A DNA stretch of 64,000 bases from Acidimicrobiales bacterium. Its GTDB lineage: Bacteria > Actinomycetota > Acidimicrobiia > Acidimicrobiales > Iamiaceae. How positions within the stretch are numbered: the stretch's first letter is position 1; each line of letters begins with the position of its first letter. Under the pieces are notes generated by a model, which was not told the DNA's origin, searched no databases, and was given only the letters and a program-made list of their open reading frames with translations. Shown one piece after another: positions 42,941 to 51,360 of this stretch. The translations under genes and the position numbers were made by a program. The stretch lies in NCBI GenBank assembly GCA_030447445.1, contig JAUJOW010000011.1, forward strand, positions 1-64,000, read 5' to 3'.

Positions 42941-44488
42941 ATGGACACGGTGGGCCCGTACCGGCTCGAGGTCGTCCTCGGCCGGGGGACCGCCGGCACC
43001 GTCTGGCGGGCGCGGCGACCGGGCCCGGTCCCGCAGGTGGTGGCGGTCAAGCGGGCCCGGATCGCCCCCGGGACCCTCGGCGCCAACCGGCTGCGGGACG
43101 AGGCCGCCGTGCTGGCCGACCTCGACCACCCCCACATCGTGCGGGTCTTCGACGTGCTCGACGACGGCGACGACGTCGCCATCGTGATGCCCCTCGCCCG
43201 CGGCGGGTCGCTGCGGGACCTGCTGGCCGAACGGGGGCGGCTGGCACCTGGCCAGGTCGTCGCCGTCCTCGCGCCCGTGGCGGCCGCCCTCGGGTCGGCC
43301 CACCGTCGGGGTGTGCTCCACGGCGACGTGAAGCCGGCCAACATCCTGTTCACCTCCGACGGCGAGCCACTCCTGTCCGACTTCGGCGTGGCCCGCAGCC
43401 TGGCCACAGCCTCGCCCGGCTCCACCGGCGAGGTCGCTGGTACCGCCGCCTACCTCGACCCCGAGCTGCTGGCCACCGGAAGACACGAGCCCCGCAACGA
43501 CATCTACGGCGTGGGCGTGGTCGCCTATTTCGCCCTGTCCGGCCGGTTGCCCTTCACCGGGGCCGCCCCCGACGACATCGTGGTGGCCGCCGACCTCGGG
43601 TCCCACCCGTCGCTGCTCGAGGACCGGTCGGTGCCGGCCCCGCTGGCCGAGGTGGTGGAGTCGGCGATGGCCCGGTTCCCCGACGAGCGCCCCGCCACCG
43701 GTGAGGAGCTGGCCCAGGCCCTGCGAGCGGCCGTCGAACCGGCATCGGTCGTGCTCCCCGGCACGGCCCTGTCGGCCGTCGTGGAGGACGACGCCGCTCC
43801 GGCCGCGGCCGACGACGGCCATGAGGGCGACGCCGGCGACGGCGACGAGGGCGACGAGCGCCGTCACGGCACCCGCCTCTTCGGACCCCGCCCACCCCGG
43901 CCCGGCCGGGAGGAGCCGGAGCCCGATCGGCGGGTGGCGGTGGTGTCGGTGCTCGTCGTCGTGGCCCTGGCCCTGGCCGGGATCCTCGTGGTCCGCAACC
44001 GCGACCAGGCCACCGAGCCGGCCTCGGCCGAGGTCGACACCGGGCAGGGGACCGTCCGGCCGTGCCCGGTGCTCCCCCAGATCGCCGTACCGGCCGGGGG
44101 TCGGGAGCTCGAGGCCGACTTCAACGGCGACGGGTGCCCCCTGCCGGTGGTGTGGGACGGCGAGGTGATGCAGGTGCGGCTGTCGGCGCTCGACGAGGCG
44201 CCGCGACGGTTCGACTTCAAGCGGCTCATCGAGCCCGGCGTCGGTGGCGGCGACCTCGACGAGGCCGCCCAGCTGCTCATCGGCGATTGGGACTGCGACG
44301 GCGCCGACAGCCCGGCCCTCTACCTGCCGAACGGCGGGCGGGTCTACTACTTCGCCAGCATCCCCGTCGGGGTGAGCGACCAGCTGGCCACCGAGCGGGA
44401 GGAGCCCGCCGTGGACGATGGCCTGGCTCGGGTGGTCGAGGGTGGCGACGACGACTGCGACGAGGTGTCCGTCCGCCAGTCCACCTAA
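42941..44488 (+). CDS. Ser/Thr protein kinase with extracytoplasmic repeat domain
   Basis: A 515-residue membrane kinase. Residues 5-255 are a Hanks-type kinase: glycine loop VLGRGTAGTVWRARRP, catalytic Lys37 in VVAVKRARI, catalytic loop HGDVKPANIL (127-136; HGD in place of HRD) and DFGVARS (147-149 DFG), with GTAAYLDPE in the activation segment. An acidic linker (about 255-325) precedes a transmembrane helix (about 328-350). The outside part (360-515) has FNGDGCPLPVVWDG and DWDCDGADSPALYLPNG, resembling VCBS/FG-GAP-type repeats. The gene follows tRNA-Thr. ATG 42941 has GGGGGG nearby. Confidence 0.85.
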   Translation: MDTVGPYRLEVVLGRGTAGTVWRARRPGPVPQVVAVKRARIAPGTLGANRLRDEAAVLADLDHPHIVRVFDVLDDGDDVAIVMPLARGGSLRDLLAERGRLAPGQVVAVLAPVAAALGSAHRRGVLHGDVKPANILFTSDGEPLLSDFGVARSLATASPGSTGEVAGTAAYLDPELLATGRHEPRNDIYGVGVVAYFALSGRLPFTGAAPDDIVVAADLGSHPSLLEDRSVPAPLAEVVESAMARFPDERPATGEELAQALRAAVEPASVVLPGTALSAVVEDDAAPAAADDGHEGDAGDGDEGDERRHGTRLFGPRPPRPGREEPEPDRRVAVVSVLVVVALALAGILVVRNRDQATEPASAEVDTGQGTVRPCPVLPQIAVPAGGRELEADFNGDGCPLPVVWDGEVMQVRLSALDEAPRRFDFKRLIEPGVGGGDLDEAAQLLIGDWDCDGADSPALYLPNGGRVYYFASIPVGVSDQLATEREEPAVDDGLARVVEGGDDDCDEVSVRQST

Positions 44489-44504
44489 CCGCCACACTGG
44501 GTCC

Positions 44505-44708
44505 ATGGCCGGATGGGGGGACGATCCCACGCTCGCCGAGCTGCGTGGCCTGGTGTACGAGGACGGTTGGCGACCGACCTCCGTCGACGAGTCGACCGCC
44601 GGTGACACCGTCGTGGTGGCCAAGGACGGCCAGGAGCGCCGGTTCAGCTCCGACCACATCGCCTTCCACCGGTTCGTGGAAGGGCTGCGGGAGGATTTCG
44701 GGGTATAA
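44505..44708 (+). CDS. Small hypothetical protein
   Basis: A 67-residue protein, largely acidic, that I do not recognise: AGWGDDPTLAELRGLVYED then GWRPTSVDE and RFSSDHIAFHRFVEGLRED. It lies between the kinase and the SigH-like gene, 16 bases after the kinase stop, and is followed directly by a TAGGGT box for the sigma factor. It could be a small regulator, but no motif supports a function. Confidence 0.55.
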   Translation: MAGWGDDPTLAELRGLVYEDGWRPTSVDESTAGDTVVVAKDGQERRFSSDHIAFHRFVEGLREDFGV

Positions 44709-44721
44709 CGCGAGCCCTGGG

Positions 44722-44727
44722 TAGGGT
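44722..44727 (+). promoter_or_regulatory. Candidate -10 box (TAGGGT) for the SigH-like gene
   Basis: TAGGGT ends six bases before ATG 44734. No ribosome-binding site lies between, so a leaderless transcript is likely. Confidence 0.45.
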
Positions 44728-44733
44728 GCGCGC

Positions 44734-45351
44734 ATGGCGGACCAGGCCACCTTCGCCGATCAGGCCATGCCCCTGATGGGCTCGCTGTACTCGGCCGCCC
44801 TGCGCATGACCCGCAACCCGGCCGACGCCGAGGACCTCGTGCAGGAGACCTACCTCAAGGCCTACCGGGGCTTCGGCGGGTTCCAGGAGGGCACCAACCT
44901 CAAGGCCTGGCTGTACCGCATCCTCACCAACACCTTCATCAACACCTACCGGGCCAAGAAGCGCCGGCCCGACGAGACCGAGCTCGACGAGGTCGAGGAT
45001 CTCTACCTCTACCGTCGCCTCGGTGGGCTCGAGGCGGCCAACCTGGGCCGCAGCGCCGAGGACGAGCTGATGGACTGGTTCAGCGAGGCCGAGGTCAAGG
45101 AGGCCCTGGAGGACCTGCCCGAGCAGTTCCGGATGGCCGTGCTGCTGGCCGACGTCGAGGGGTTCTCCTACAAGGAGATCGCCTCGATCCTCGACATCCC
45201 GATCGGCACCGTGATGAGTCGGCTCCACCGGGGAAGAACCGGCCTCCAGAAGCGGTTGTACGACTTCGCCGTGTCTCGGGGGCTCGTCGACCCGGTACCA
45301 GCGCACCCACCCGCCCCGGCGACCACCCCGGCCGCCGGAGGAGACGACTGA
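44734..45351 (+). CDS. ECF sigma factor (SigH/SigR/RpoE family)
   Basis: A 205-residue sigma factor. Region 2: [30 protein letters not shown] and the -10 contact [24 protein letters not shown]; region 4: [29 protein letters not shown] and [14 protein letters not shown] (parts quoted). This is the SigR/SigH group that controls thiol-oxidative stress in actinobacteria. The next gene encodes a zinc-binding anti-sigma factor of the RsrA type, which supports the assignment. The C-terminal tail is Ala/Pro-rich. Confidence 0.9.
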   Translation: MADQATFADQAMPLMGSLYSAALRMTRNPADAEDLVQETYLKAYRGFGGFQEGTNLKAWLYRILTNTFINTYRAKKRRPDETELDEVEDLYLYRRLGGLEAANLGRSAEDELMDWFSEAEVKEALEDLPEQFRMAVLLADVEGFSYKEIASILDIPIGTVMSRLHRGRTGLQKRLYDFAVSRGLVDPVPAHPPAPATTPAAGGDD

Positions 45352-45369
45352 GGACGCACGCCCACCACC

Positions 45370-45617
45370 ATGTCCAACTGCAAAGACGCACTCCGGGTTC
45401 TGTACGAGTTCCTCGACGGTGAGCTGACCCCCAGCGCCGTCACCACATCGAGTCGCACCTGCACGACTGCAGTCCCTGCCTCGAGGCGTTCGACTTCAAC
45501 GCCGAGGTGCGGATGGTGATCGCCCAGAAGTGCCGTGACGAGGTGCCCGAGGATCTGAAGCGGCGCATCGCCGAGGCGCTCGGTCTCGACAGGTCAGAGC
45601 TCGGCGACCCCGCCTGA
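45370..45617 (+). CDS. rsrA: Zinc-containing anti-sigma factor (RsrA-like), frameshifted
   Basis: The first 21 residues (MSNCKDALRVLYEFLDGELTP) and the rest in another frame (ERRHHIESHLHDCSPCLEAF, then DLKRRIAEALGL and SELGDPA) form an 82-residue ZAS-domain anti-sigma factor. The H-x3-C-x2-C motif is in HLHDCSPC and an early Cys at position 4 completes the zinc site. One base is missing near 45431-45434 (a G in CCCCAGCGCC). It lies 18 bases after the sigma factor, so both are co-expressed; oxidation of the Cys cluster would release the sigma factor. Confidence 0.82.
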
Positions 45618-45642
45618 TGGCGGACCGGCCGGGGACCGACCC

Positions 45643-45648
45643 TAGGAT
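45643..45648 (+). promoter_or_regulatory. Candidate -10 box (TAGGAT) for the small membrane protein/zincin/tilS block
   Basis: TAGGAT ends six bases before GTG 45655. It would start the transcript that runs into the zincin, tilS and the folate genes. Confidence 0.4.
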
Positions 45649-45654
45649 CGACCC

Positions 45655-45795
45655 GTGCTCGCCGCTGTCGTCTGGACCTTCTGGATGGCCGTCGCCATCA
45701 CCGGCTTGGCCGTCCTCGCCCTGGTCGCCACCGTGGCCGGCTACCTGGCCAAGGTCGTCAAGCTGAAGTACCCGCCCCATCAGGCCGACCGTTGA
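45655..45795 (+). CDS. Small membrane protein
   Basis: A 46-residue protein with one or two hydrophobic helices (VVWTFWMAVAITGLAVLALV and ATVAGYLAK) and a short polar tail (KLKYPPHQADR). It begins with GTG behind a TAGGAT box and its stop overlaps the TTG start of the next gene. Function unknown. Confidence 0.6.
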   Translation: MLAAVVWTFWMAVAITGLAVLALVATVAGYLAKVVKLKYPPHQADR

Positions 45796-46854
45796 CCGCC
45801 GTCGACTGGGGGTTGGCCGAGCGGGTGGCGGTGAAGGCGGCCGGGAGCGATCCCTTCGCCGGCTCCTACCACTACGACTCGCTGGGGCCGGACTTCGAGG
45901 AGCTGACCGCCGTCGCAGAACGGCGGGTCGGTGACGTCACCGGGATGCGGAGCACGGCCGGCCCGGCCCGGGCCCGGGTCACCGACCGGGCCGGCTGGGT
46001 GCAGGCCAACATCGCCTCCTTCCAACGGCTGTTGCGACCCATCACCGACCGGCTCGGGGCCAAGGTGTCGGGGCCGTTCGCCGGTGGCCCGTCGCCTGGC
46101 CGGGGCCGAGGTCGGCGCCCTGCTCGGCTGGATGTCGACGCGGGTCCTCGGGCAGTACGACCTGCTCGTGATCGAGGACGAGCACCCAGAGGACCAGGAC
46201 ATCGTCTACTACGTCGGCCCCAACGTGCTGTCCCTCGAGAAGCGCTTCGGGTTCCCGCCCCGGGAGTTCCGCCTGTGGTTGGCCCTCCACGAGGTCACCC
46301 ACCGGGCCCAGTTCACCGGGGTGCCGTGGATGCGGGAGCACTTCCTCGGGCTCGTCAACGAGACCGTCGAGGCCGTCGACACCGATCCGAAGGCCTTCCT
46401 CGCCGCGCTGACGAGGGCCTTGGATCAGATCCGCAAGGGCAACAACCCCCTCGACGACGGTGGCCTCGTCACGGTGTTCTCCTCGGTGGAGCAGCGCGTC
46501 GTGCTGGAGCGGGTGAGCGGCCTCATGAGCCTGCTCGAGGGCCACGGCGACGTGACCATGGACCGGGCCGGTGCCGACGAGATCCCCAACGCCGTGCGCT
46601 TCGGCCAGGTGCTCCGCCAGCGTCGCCAGCAGGCCAACCCGGCGGCCAAGCTCCTCCAGAAGCTCATCGGCCTGGAGGCCAAGCTCAAGCAGTACGAGCA
46701 AGGCGAGCGGTTCATCGAGCAGGTCGAGGCCAGCGGCGGCACAGCGCTGCTGGACCGGGCGTGGGAGCGTCCCGAGCACCTGCCCACCATCGGCGAGATC
46801 CGCGAACCCGACCGCTGGATCGCCCGGGTCGGCGCCACCCTCGCCGTCCCGTGA
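45792..46854 (+). CDS. Zincin-type metalloprotein (DUF2342, coenzyme F420 biosynthesis-associated), frameshifted
   Basis: An about 354-residue protein of the family found directly upstream of tilS in actinobacteria. The N-terminal part (DWGLAERVAVKAAGSDPFAG) and the rest, in another frame after a shift near 46082, include the zinc motif LHEVTHRAQFTGVPWMREH (HEVTH) and NETVEAVDTDPKAFLAALTRALD. HExxH-like HEVTH would bind zinc; activity is unproven. The TTG at 45792 overlaps the preceding stop and is chosen because the family starts near there. Genome context (zincin-tilS-hpt-folE) is typical. Confidence 0.82.
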
Positions 46855-46864
46855 ACGGCGTCGG

Positions 46865-47770
46865 GTGACGGTCGCAGCCGACCGGCGAGGGGCAGCCAGC
46901 GCCCTCCTCGGCCGGTGCCGGTTCCCCGCCCCGGCACCGAGGTGACCTGCGCCGTGTCGGGCGGGGCCGACTCCCTGGCGCTGCTGCTCCTCGCCGCCGA
47001 GGCGGGCTGCTCGGTCACCGCCGTCCACGTCGACCACGGGCTGCGGGCCGGGTCGGCGGCCGAGGCCGACGTGGTGGCCGGCGCCGCTCGGCGGGTCGGC
47101 GCCCGGTTCCGGGCCGAGCGGGCCGAGGTGGCGCCCGGACCCAACCTCGAGGCCCGAGCCCGGGCTGCCCGCTACGCCTGCGCTGCCCGTCGACGTGCTC
47201 ACCGGCCACACCGCCGACGACCAGGCCGAGACCGTGCTCCTCAACCTCCTGCGCGCGCGCCGGGCTCGACGGACTGGCCGGCATCCGCGACGACGGCCGG
47301 CGGCCGCTGCTGCACCTGCGCCGGGCCGAGACCCGAGCGCTGTGCGCCGCCGCCGAGCTCGACGTCGTGCACGACCCGTCCAACATCGACCCGGCGTTCC
47401 GTCGCAACCGAGTGCGCCACGAGCTGCTTCCCCTCCTCGACGCCATCGCCGAGCGTGACGTCACCGCCGTGCTGGTCCGCCAGGCCGCCCTCCTCGCCGA
47501 CGACGCCGACCTGTTGGCCTCGCTCGCCGCCACCATCGACGTCACCGACGCCCGGACGCTCGCCGCGCAGCCGCTGGCCCTGGCCCGGGTGGCGGTGCGC
47601 ACGTGGCTGCGAGGGCCGGGGGTGGACCGCCGCCCGACGCCGCCGCTGTGGCCCGGGTGCTCGCCGTGGCCCGCGGAGAGGCGGCGGCCACCGATGTCGG
47701 GCAGGGTCGGCGGGTAGCCCGCTCGGGCGGGCGACTCCGAGTCGAGCACGGTTCACCCCCGATCGGGTAG
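46865..47770 (+). CDS. tilS: tRNA(Ile)-lysidine synthetase, with several frameshifts
   Basis: The enzyme converts C34 of tRNA-Ile(CAU) to lysidine. The PP-loop is TCAVSGGADSLALLLLAAEAG, followed by VTAVHVDHGLRAGSAAEA and, in another frame, VDVLTGHTADDQAETVLLN. Further parts are GIRDDGRRPLLHL and VVHDPSNIDPAFRRNRVRHELLPLLDAIA, then a C-terminal DAAAVARVLAVARGEAAATDVG. At least four shifts (near 46919, 47183, 47262 and 47640) are needed to connect them. TilS is essential in almost all bacteria, so an intact gene elsewhere or sequence errors are more likely than loss. The next gene is a small unknown, then hpt. Confidence 0.75.
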
Positions 47771-47779
47771 GAGTGCGCC

Positions 47780-48115
47780 ATGCCTGCCACCCCCACCACC
47801 GTGATGGCCACGTATCGGGTCCGGTCCGGTCACGAGGAGGAGCTGGTCGCCCTCCTTCGCCGTGAGTGGTCCACGCTGCACGAGCTCGGCCTGGTCGCCG
47901 ACATACCACCCCAGCTCTTCCGAGGCGACGACGACGGCGGCCAGCCGTTCTACCTCCACCTCTTCACGTGGCACGACCCGGAGGCCGAGGCCAAGGCCCC
48001 GGACCATCCCGAGGTCGCCGAGCTGTGGCGGGCCATCGCCGACATCTGCGAGGAGCGCGACGGCCGCCCGGCCATGGAGTTCCCCCACGTCCACGCCCTG
48101 GCCATCGGCCATTGA
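47780..48115 (+). CDS. Hypothetical protein with dimeric alpha/beta barrel pattern
   Basis: A 111-residue protein that may belong to the Dabb/ABM fold: [19 protein letters not shown], then [18 protein letters not shown] and [13 protein letters not shown]. It is not a named family that I recognise. It stands between tilS and hpt, with its stop overlapping the hpt start by two bases (TTGA), so it is coupled to nucleotide salvage. GGTAGGAG precedes the ATG. Confidence 0.6.
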   Translation: MPATPTTVMATYRVRSGHEEELVALLRREWSTLHELGLVADIPPQLFRGDDDGGQPFYLHLFTWHDPEAEAKAPDHPEVAELWRAIADICEERDGRPAMEFPHVHALAIGH

Positions 48116-48678
48116 CGTCCGTCGACGGGCCCGGCCCGCAGCTTCAGGACCCCGACCTCGGGCCGGTGGTGGTGACCGCGGAGCAGATCCGCGCCCGCAT
48201 CGCCGAGCTGGGGGCCGAGATCACCGAGGACTACCGCGGTCGGACGCCACTGCTGGTGGGGGTGCTGAAGGGCGCGTTCATGTTCATGTCCGACATCGCC
48301 CGGGCCGTCGCCCTGCCCGTGGAGTTCGACTTCATGGCCGTCTCCTCCTACGGCAGCGCCACCAAGACGAGCGGCGTGGTCCGCATCGTGAAGGACCTCG
48401 ACATGGACCTGTCCGACCGTGACGTGATCATCGTCGAGGACATCGTCGACAGCGGCCTCACCCTCCAGTACCTGCGCCGCAACCTCCTCGCCCGCCACCC
48501 GGCCAGCATCGCCGTGTGTGCCATGCTGCTCCGCGAAGGCCTCCAGAAGCACGACCCCGACCTCCGCTACGTCGGCTTCTCGATCCCCCCCGACTTCGTG
48601 GTCGGTTACGGCCTCGACGTGGGCGAGCGCTACCGGAACCTCCCGTACATCTGTGTCTACAAGGGAGCAGCGCACTAG
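48112..48678 (+). CDS. hpt: Hypoxanthine-guanine phosphoribosyltransferase
   Basis: A 188-residue purine salvage enzyme with the PRPP motif in [20 protein letters not shown] and the N-terminal [19 protein letters not shown]. The active-site loop [19 protein letters not shown] and the C-terminal [19 protein letters not shown] confirm it. TTG 48112 is used because it overlaps the preceding stop, although an internal start could shorten the first 15 residues. Its stop overlaps folE by one base. In many actinobacteria ftsH lies between hpt and folE; it is absent here. Confidence 0.92.
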   Translation: MTSVDGPGPQLQDPDLGPVVVTAEQIRARIAELGAEITEDYRGRTPLLVGVLKGAFMFMSDIARAVALPVEFDFMAVSSYGSATKTSGVVRIVKDLDMDLSDRDVIIVEDIVDSGLTLQYLRRNLLARHPASIAVCAMLLREGLQKHDPDLRYVGFSIPPDFVVGYGLDVGERYRNLPYICVYKGAAH

Positions 48679-49241
48679 TGGACCTGGGCCGGATCGAGAA
48701 GGCCGTCCGCGAGATCCTCGAAGCCATCGGGGAGGACCCCGATCGGGAAGGCCTCGTCGCCACCCCTGCTCGGGTGGCCCGCATGTACGAGGAGATCTTC
48801 GCCGGCCTCCACCACGATCCCGACGAGCACCTCGTGGCCCTGTTCGAAGCCGACCACGACGAGATGATCATGGTCCGGGACATCCCGATGTACTCGGCCT
48901 GTGAGCACCACCTGCTGCCCTGGGTGGGCCGGGCCCACGTGGCCTACATCCCCAACCAGGCCGGCCGGGTCGTGGGCCTGTCGAAGCTGGCCCGCACCGT
49001 CGACGGCTACGCCAGCCGGCCCCAGGTGCAGGAGCGGCTCACCTCCCAGATCGCCGACGCGCTGGTGCGCAACCTCGAGCCACAGGGGGCCATGGTGGTG
49101 GTCGAAGCGGAGCACCTCTGCATGTCGATGCGGGGGGTGCGCAAGCCGGGCACCACCACGGTCACCTCCGCCGTGCGAGGCCTCTTCCGCACCAGCGTGG
49201 CCACCCGGGAAGAGGCCATGCGGTTCATCCAGGGTCGGTGA
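48678..49241 (+). CDS. folE: GTP cyclohydrolase I
   Basis: The first enzyme of folate synthesis, converting GTP to dihydroneopterin triphosphate. The 187-residue protein has [21 protein letters not shown] with the zinc Cys and His residues, [26 protein letters not shown], and [16 protein letters not shown] with the second zinc Cys. It starts with a GTG overlapping hpt's stop. It is followed on the opposite strand by a small secreted protein gene and then by folP. Confidence 0.97.
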   Translation: MDLGRIEKAVREILEAIGEDPDREGLVATPARVARMYEEIFAGLHHDPDEHLVALFEADHDEMIMVRDIPMYSACEHHLLPWVGRAHVAYIPNQAGRVVGLSKLARTVDGYASRPQVQERLTSQIADALVRNLEPQGAMVVVEAEHLCMSMRGVRKPGTTTVTSAVRGLFRTSVATREEAMRFIQGR

Positions 49242-49545
49242 GGTCGGAGTCGCAGGCCACACCGACGAGGGGGCGAGTGCCCTGCGACGGGCAGCCGTCG
49301 CCCTCCGACGAGCCACCGTCGGACCCGCCCGAGCCTGGTACGACCGTGGGTAGCGGCACGAGGGGCCCGGGGTCCTCGGCGTCGGTGGACGGCGGTGACG
49401 ACGGCGGGCGGCCCACCACGGCCGGCGAGGTCGATCGGGGCCCGGCGGCGACGTCAACGCCTTGGGCGAAGAGCCCGGTCACGACGACCAGCAGGGCGGC
49501 CGCGGCCGCCAGCACGAACCGGGCGGGCGATGCGGTGGAGGTCAT
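49225..49545 (-). CDS. Small secreted Ser/Pro/Gly-rich hypothetical protein
   Basis: A 106-residue protein with a signal sequence ([20 protein letters not shown]) and a low-complexity mature part of Ser, Pro and Gly with two Cys residues ([21 protein letters not shown]). It sits on the opposite strand between folE and folP, overlapping the 3' end of folE by 17 bases. It is plausible as a gene but has no homology that I recognise. Confidence 0.5.
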   Translation of the reverse strand: MTSTASPARFVLAAAAALLVVVTGLFAQGVDVAAGPRSTSPAVVGRPPSSPPSTDAEDPGPLVPLPTVVPGSGGSDGGSSEGDGCPSQGTRPLVGVACDSDLTDPG

Positions 49546-49646
49546 GGTTCGGAGTGTGCACCCGATCGCTGCCGAGGGAACCTGGGAGGGGTCCCCGTCC
49601 GGTGGTCCGGCGGGGCCGGTTTGACGGCGCCGTAGACTTCACGGTT

Positions 49647-50420
49647 GTGATTCCGCTGGTGATGGGGGTGGTGAACGTCACCCCTGACTCGTTCTCCGAT
49701 GGGGGACGGTTCCTCGATCCCGCCGCCGCTGTGGCCCACGGGCGGGAGCTGCTGTCCGAGGGAGCCGACATCGTGGACGTGGGCGGCGAGTCCACCCGAC
49801 CACGCGCCGAGCCCGTCCCGGTGGCCGAGGAGCTGCGCCGGGTGGTGCCGGTGGTCGAGGCGCTCGCCCCTCACGGGAGAGTCTCGATCGACACCCGCCG
49901 CGCCGCCGTGGCCGAGGCCGCCATCGCCGCCGGGGCCACGCTCGTCAACGACGTGTCCGCCTCGCTGCAGGAGGTGGCCGCCGCCGCCGGGGTCGGCTGG
50001 GTGGCCATGCACATGCGGGGCCAGCCCGGCACCATGCAGGACGACCCCCGCTACGACGACGTCGTGGCCGAGGTCCGCCACTTCCTCGTCGCCCGGGCCG
50101 AGGCCGGTCGGGCCGCCGGGGTCGACGACGTGTGGATCGACCCGGGCATCGGCTTCGGCAAGACCACGGCCCACAACCTCGCCCTGCTCGCCCACCTCGA
50201 CGAGCTGGTCGCCACCGGCTACCCGGTGGTCGTCGCCACCAGCCGGAAGCGGTTCCTCGGCCAGCTGATGGCCGCCGCCGACGGGCCCGAGGTGCCCGCC
50301 GACGACCGGGTCGAGGGGTCCCTCGCCACCGCCACCTGGGCGATGGCCAACGGCGCCCGGATGGTGCGGGTCCACGACGTCCGGATGACCGCCGAGGCGG
50401 CCCGGGTGGTGGCGGCGTGA
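49647..50420 (+). CDS. folP: Dihydropteroate synthase
   Basis: A 257-residue TIM-barrel enzyme that joins hydroxymethyldihydropterin diphosphate to p-aminobenzoate. The two loops LVMGVVNVTPDSFSDGG and DVGGESTRPRA are diagnostic, with later elements SIDTRRAAVAEAAIAAGATLVNDVSA, IDPGIGFGKTTAHNLALL and VATSRKRFLG (parts). GTG 49647 follows a TAGACT box by eight bases. It is the target of sulfonamides; no resistance-type change can be judged here. A pseudophosphatase and folB and folK follow. Confidence 0.96.
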   Translation: MIPLVMGVVNVTPDSFSDGGRFLDPAAAVAHGRELLSEGADIVDVGGESTRPRAEPVPVAEELRRVVPVVEALAPHGRVSIDTRRAAVAEAAIAAGATLVNDVSASLQEVAAAAGVGWVAMHMRGQPGTMQDDPRYDDVVAEVRHFLVARAEAGRAAGVDDVWIDPGIGFGKTTAHNLALLAHLDELVATGYPVVVATSRKRFLGQLMAAADGPEVPADDRVEGSLATATWAMANGARMVRVHDVRMTAEAARVVAA

Positions 50421-50442
50421 TCGCGCCGGGAGGACGATCTCG

Positions 50443-50955
50443 GTGGCGATGAAGGGCAAGTGGGCCCAGGGCATCCGGCCCCGCAACTTCTCCTGGGTGA
50501 TCAAGGACAAGCTGGCGGTGTGCGAGCGGCCCGGCGGCTACGGCGCCAACCACCGCCGGGTGCGCCGCCAGGAGGAGATCATCTGGATCCGCGAGCAGGG
50601 CTTCACCTGCGTCGTCTCGCTGATCCCCTCACCCCACAACCTCCACAACTACACCGAGCTCGACGTCGGCTGGCGCCACCTGCCCTTCGGCGTCCACGAC
50701 GACGCCCGGGAGCGCCTGGCCGAGCTGTACCCGGCGCTGCGCCAGCTCGTGGCCGACGGCGGCCGGGTCCTCGTGCACGGTGACGAGCTGGGCGACCGCA
50801 TCTCGGGGATCATGGCCGGCTACCTGCTCTGGAGCGGCCTGGTGCCCCACGGCCCCGAGGCCACCTCGCTCACGGAGCGGATCCTGCACCGCCAGATCGG
50901 TCCCTTCGGCCGGGAGCTGGTGGCGGTGGCCGCCTCCCTGCCCAGCGCCGGCTGA
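50443..50955 (+). CDS. Dual-specificity phosphatase-like protein lacking the catalytic cysteine
   Basis: A 170-residue protein of the tyrosine/dual-specificity phosphatase fold: RPRNFSWVIKDKLAVCERPGG (substrate-binding start), EEIIWIREQGFTCVVSLIPS, then GWRHLPFGVHDDARERLAEL and the P-loop area RVLVHGDELGDRISGIMAGYLL. The signature CX5R is GX5R here: H112-G113-DELGD-R119, so the nucleophilic Cys is Gly. The fold and surrounding residues are otherwise intact, which suggests a pseudophosphatase that binds a phosphorylated ligand. It is inserted between folP and folB in the same direction. GTG 50443 or ATG 50449 is the start. Confidence 0.72.
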   Translation: MAMKGKWAQGIRPRNFSWVIKDKLAVCERPGGYGANHRRVRRQEEIIWIREQGFTCVVSLIPSPHNLHNYTELDVGWRHLPFGVHDDARERLAELYPALRQLVADGGRVLVHGDELGDRISGIMAGYLLWSGLVPHGPEATSLTERILHRQIGPFGRELVAVAASLPSAG

Positions 50956-50961
50956 GGCGGC

Positions 50962-51360
50962 GTGACCGACGTCATCGAGCTGCGGGGGCTGCGGGCGCTC
51001 GGCGTCTGCGGCCTGCTGCCCGAGGAGCAGCTCCGGCCCCAACCCTTCGAGGTCGACCTCGACGTGGTCGCCGACCTGGCCCCGGCCGGACGCAGCGACG
51101 ACCTCGACGACACCGTCGACTACGGCGCCCTGTGCGCCGTGGTCGAGCGGGTGGTCAGCACCGAGCGGTTCCACCTGCTCGAACGGTTGGCCGAGCGCAT
51201 CACCGAGGTGGTCCTGAGCGACGACCGTGTCCGTTCCGTGGGGGTGTCGGTGCGCAAGCTGCGGCCTCCCGTCCCCCAGCAGCTGGCCACCGCTGGTGTG
51301 CGCATCGAGCGCCGCCGGGGCGGGGGCCCGGGCGACCCCGGGGAGGCTCCCGGCGGGTGA
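50962..51360 (+). CDS. folB: Dihydroneopterin aldolase
   Basis: A 132-residue enzyme that cleaves dihydroneopterin to hydroxymethyldihydropterin. The characteristic IELRGLRALGVCGLLPEEQL and PFEVDLDVVADLA strands, the DDLDDTVDYGALCAVVERVV helix, HLLERLAERIT and VRKLRPPVPQQLATAGVRI are present. It starts six bases after the preceding gene and its stop overlaps folK (GTGA). The C-terminus is extended by a Gly/Arg-rich tail. Confidence 0.95.
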   Translation: MTDVIELRGLRALGVCGLLPEEQLRPQPFEVDLDVVADLAPAGRSDDLDDTVDYGALCAVVERVVSTERFHLLERLAERITEVVLSDDRVRSVGVSVRKLRPPVPQQLATAGVRIERRRGGGPGDPGEAPGG

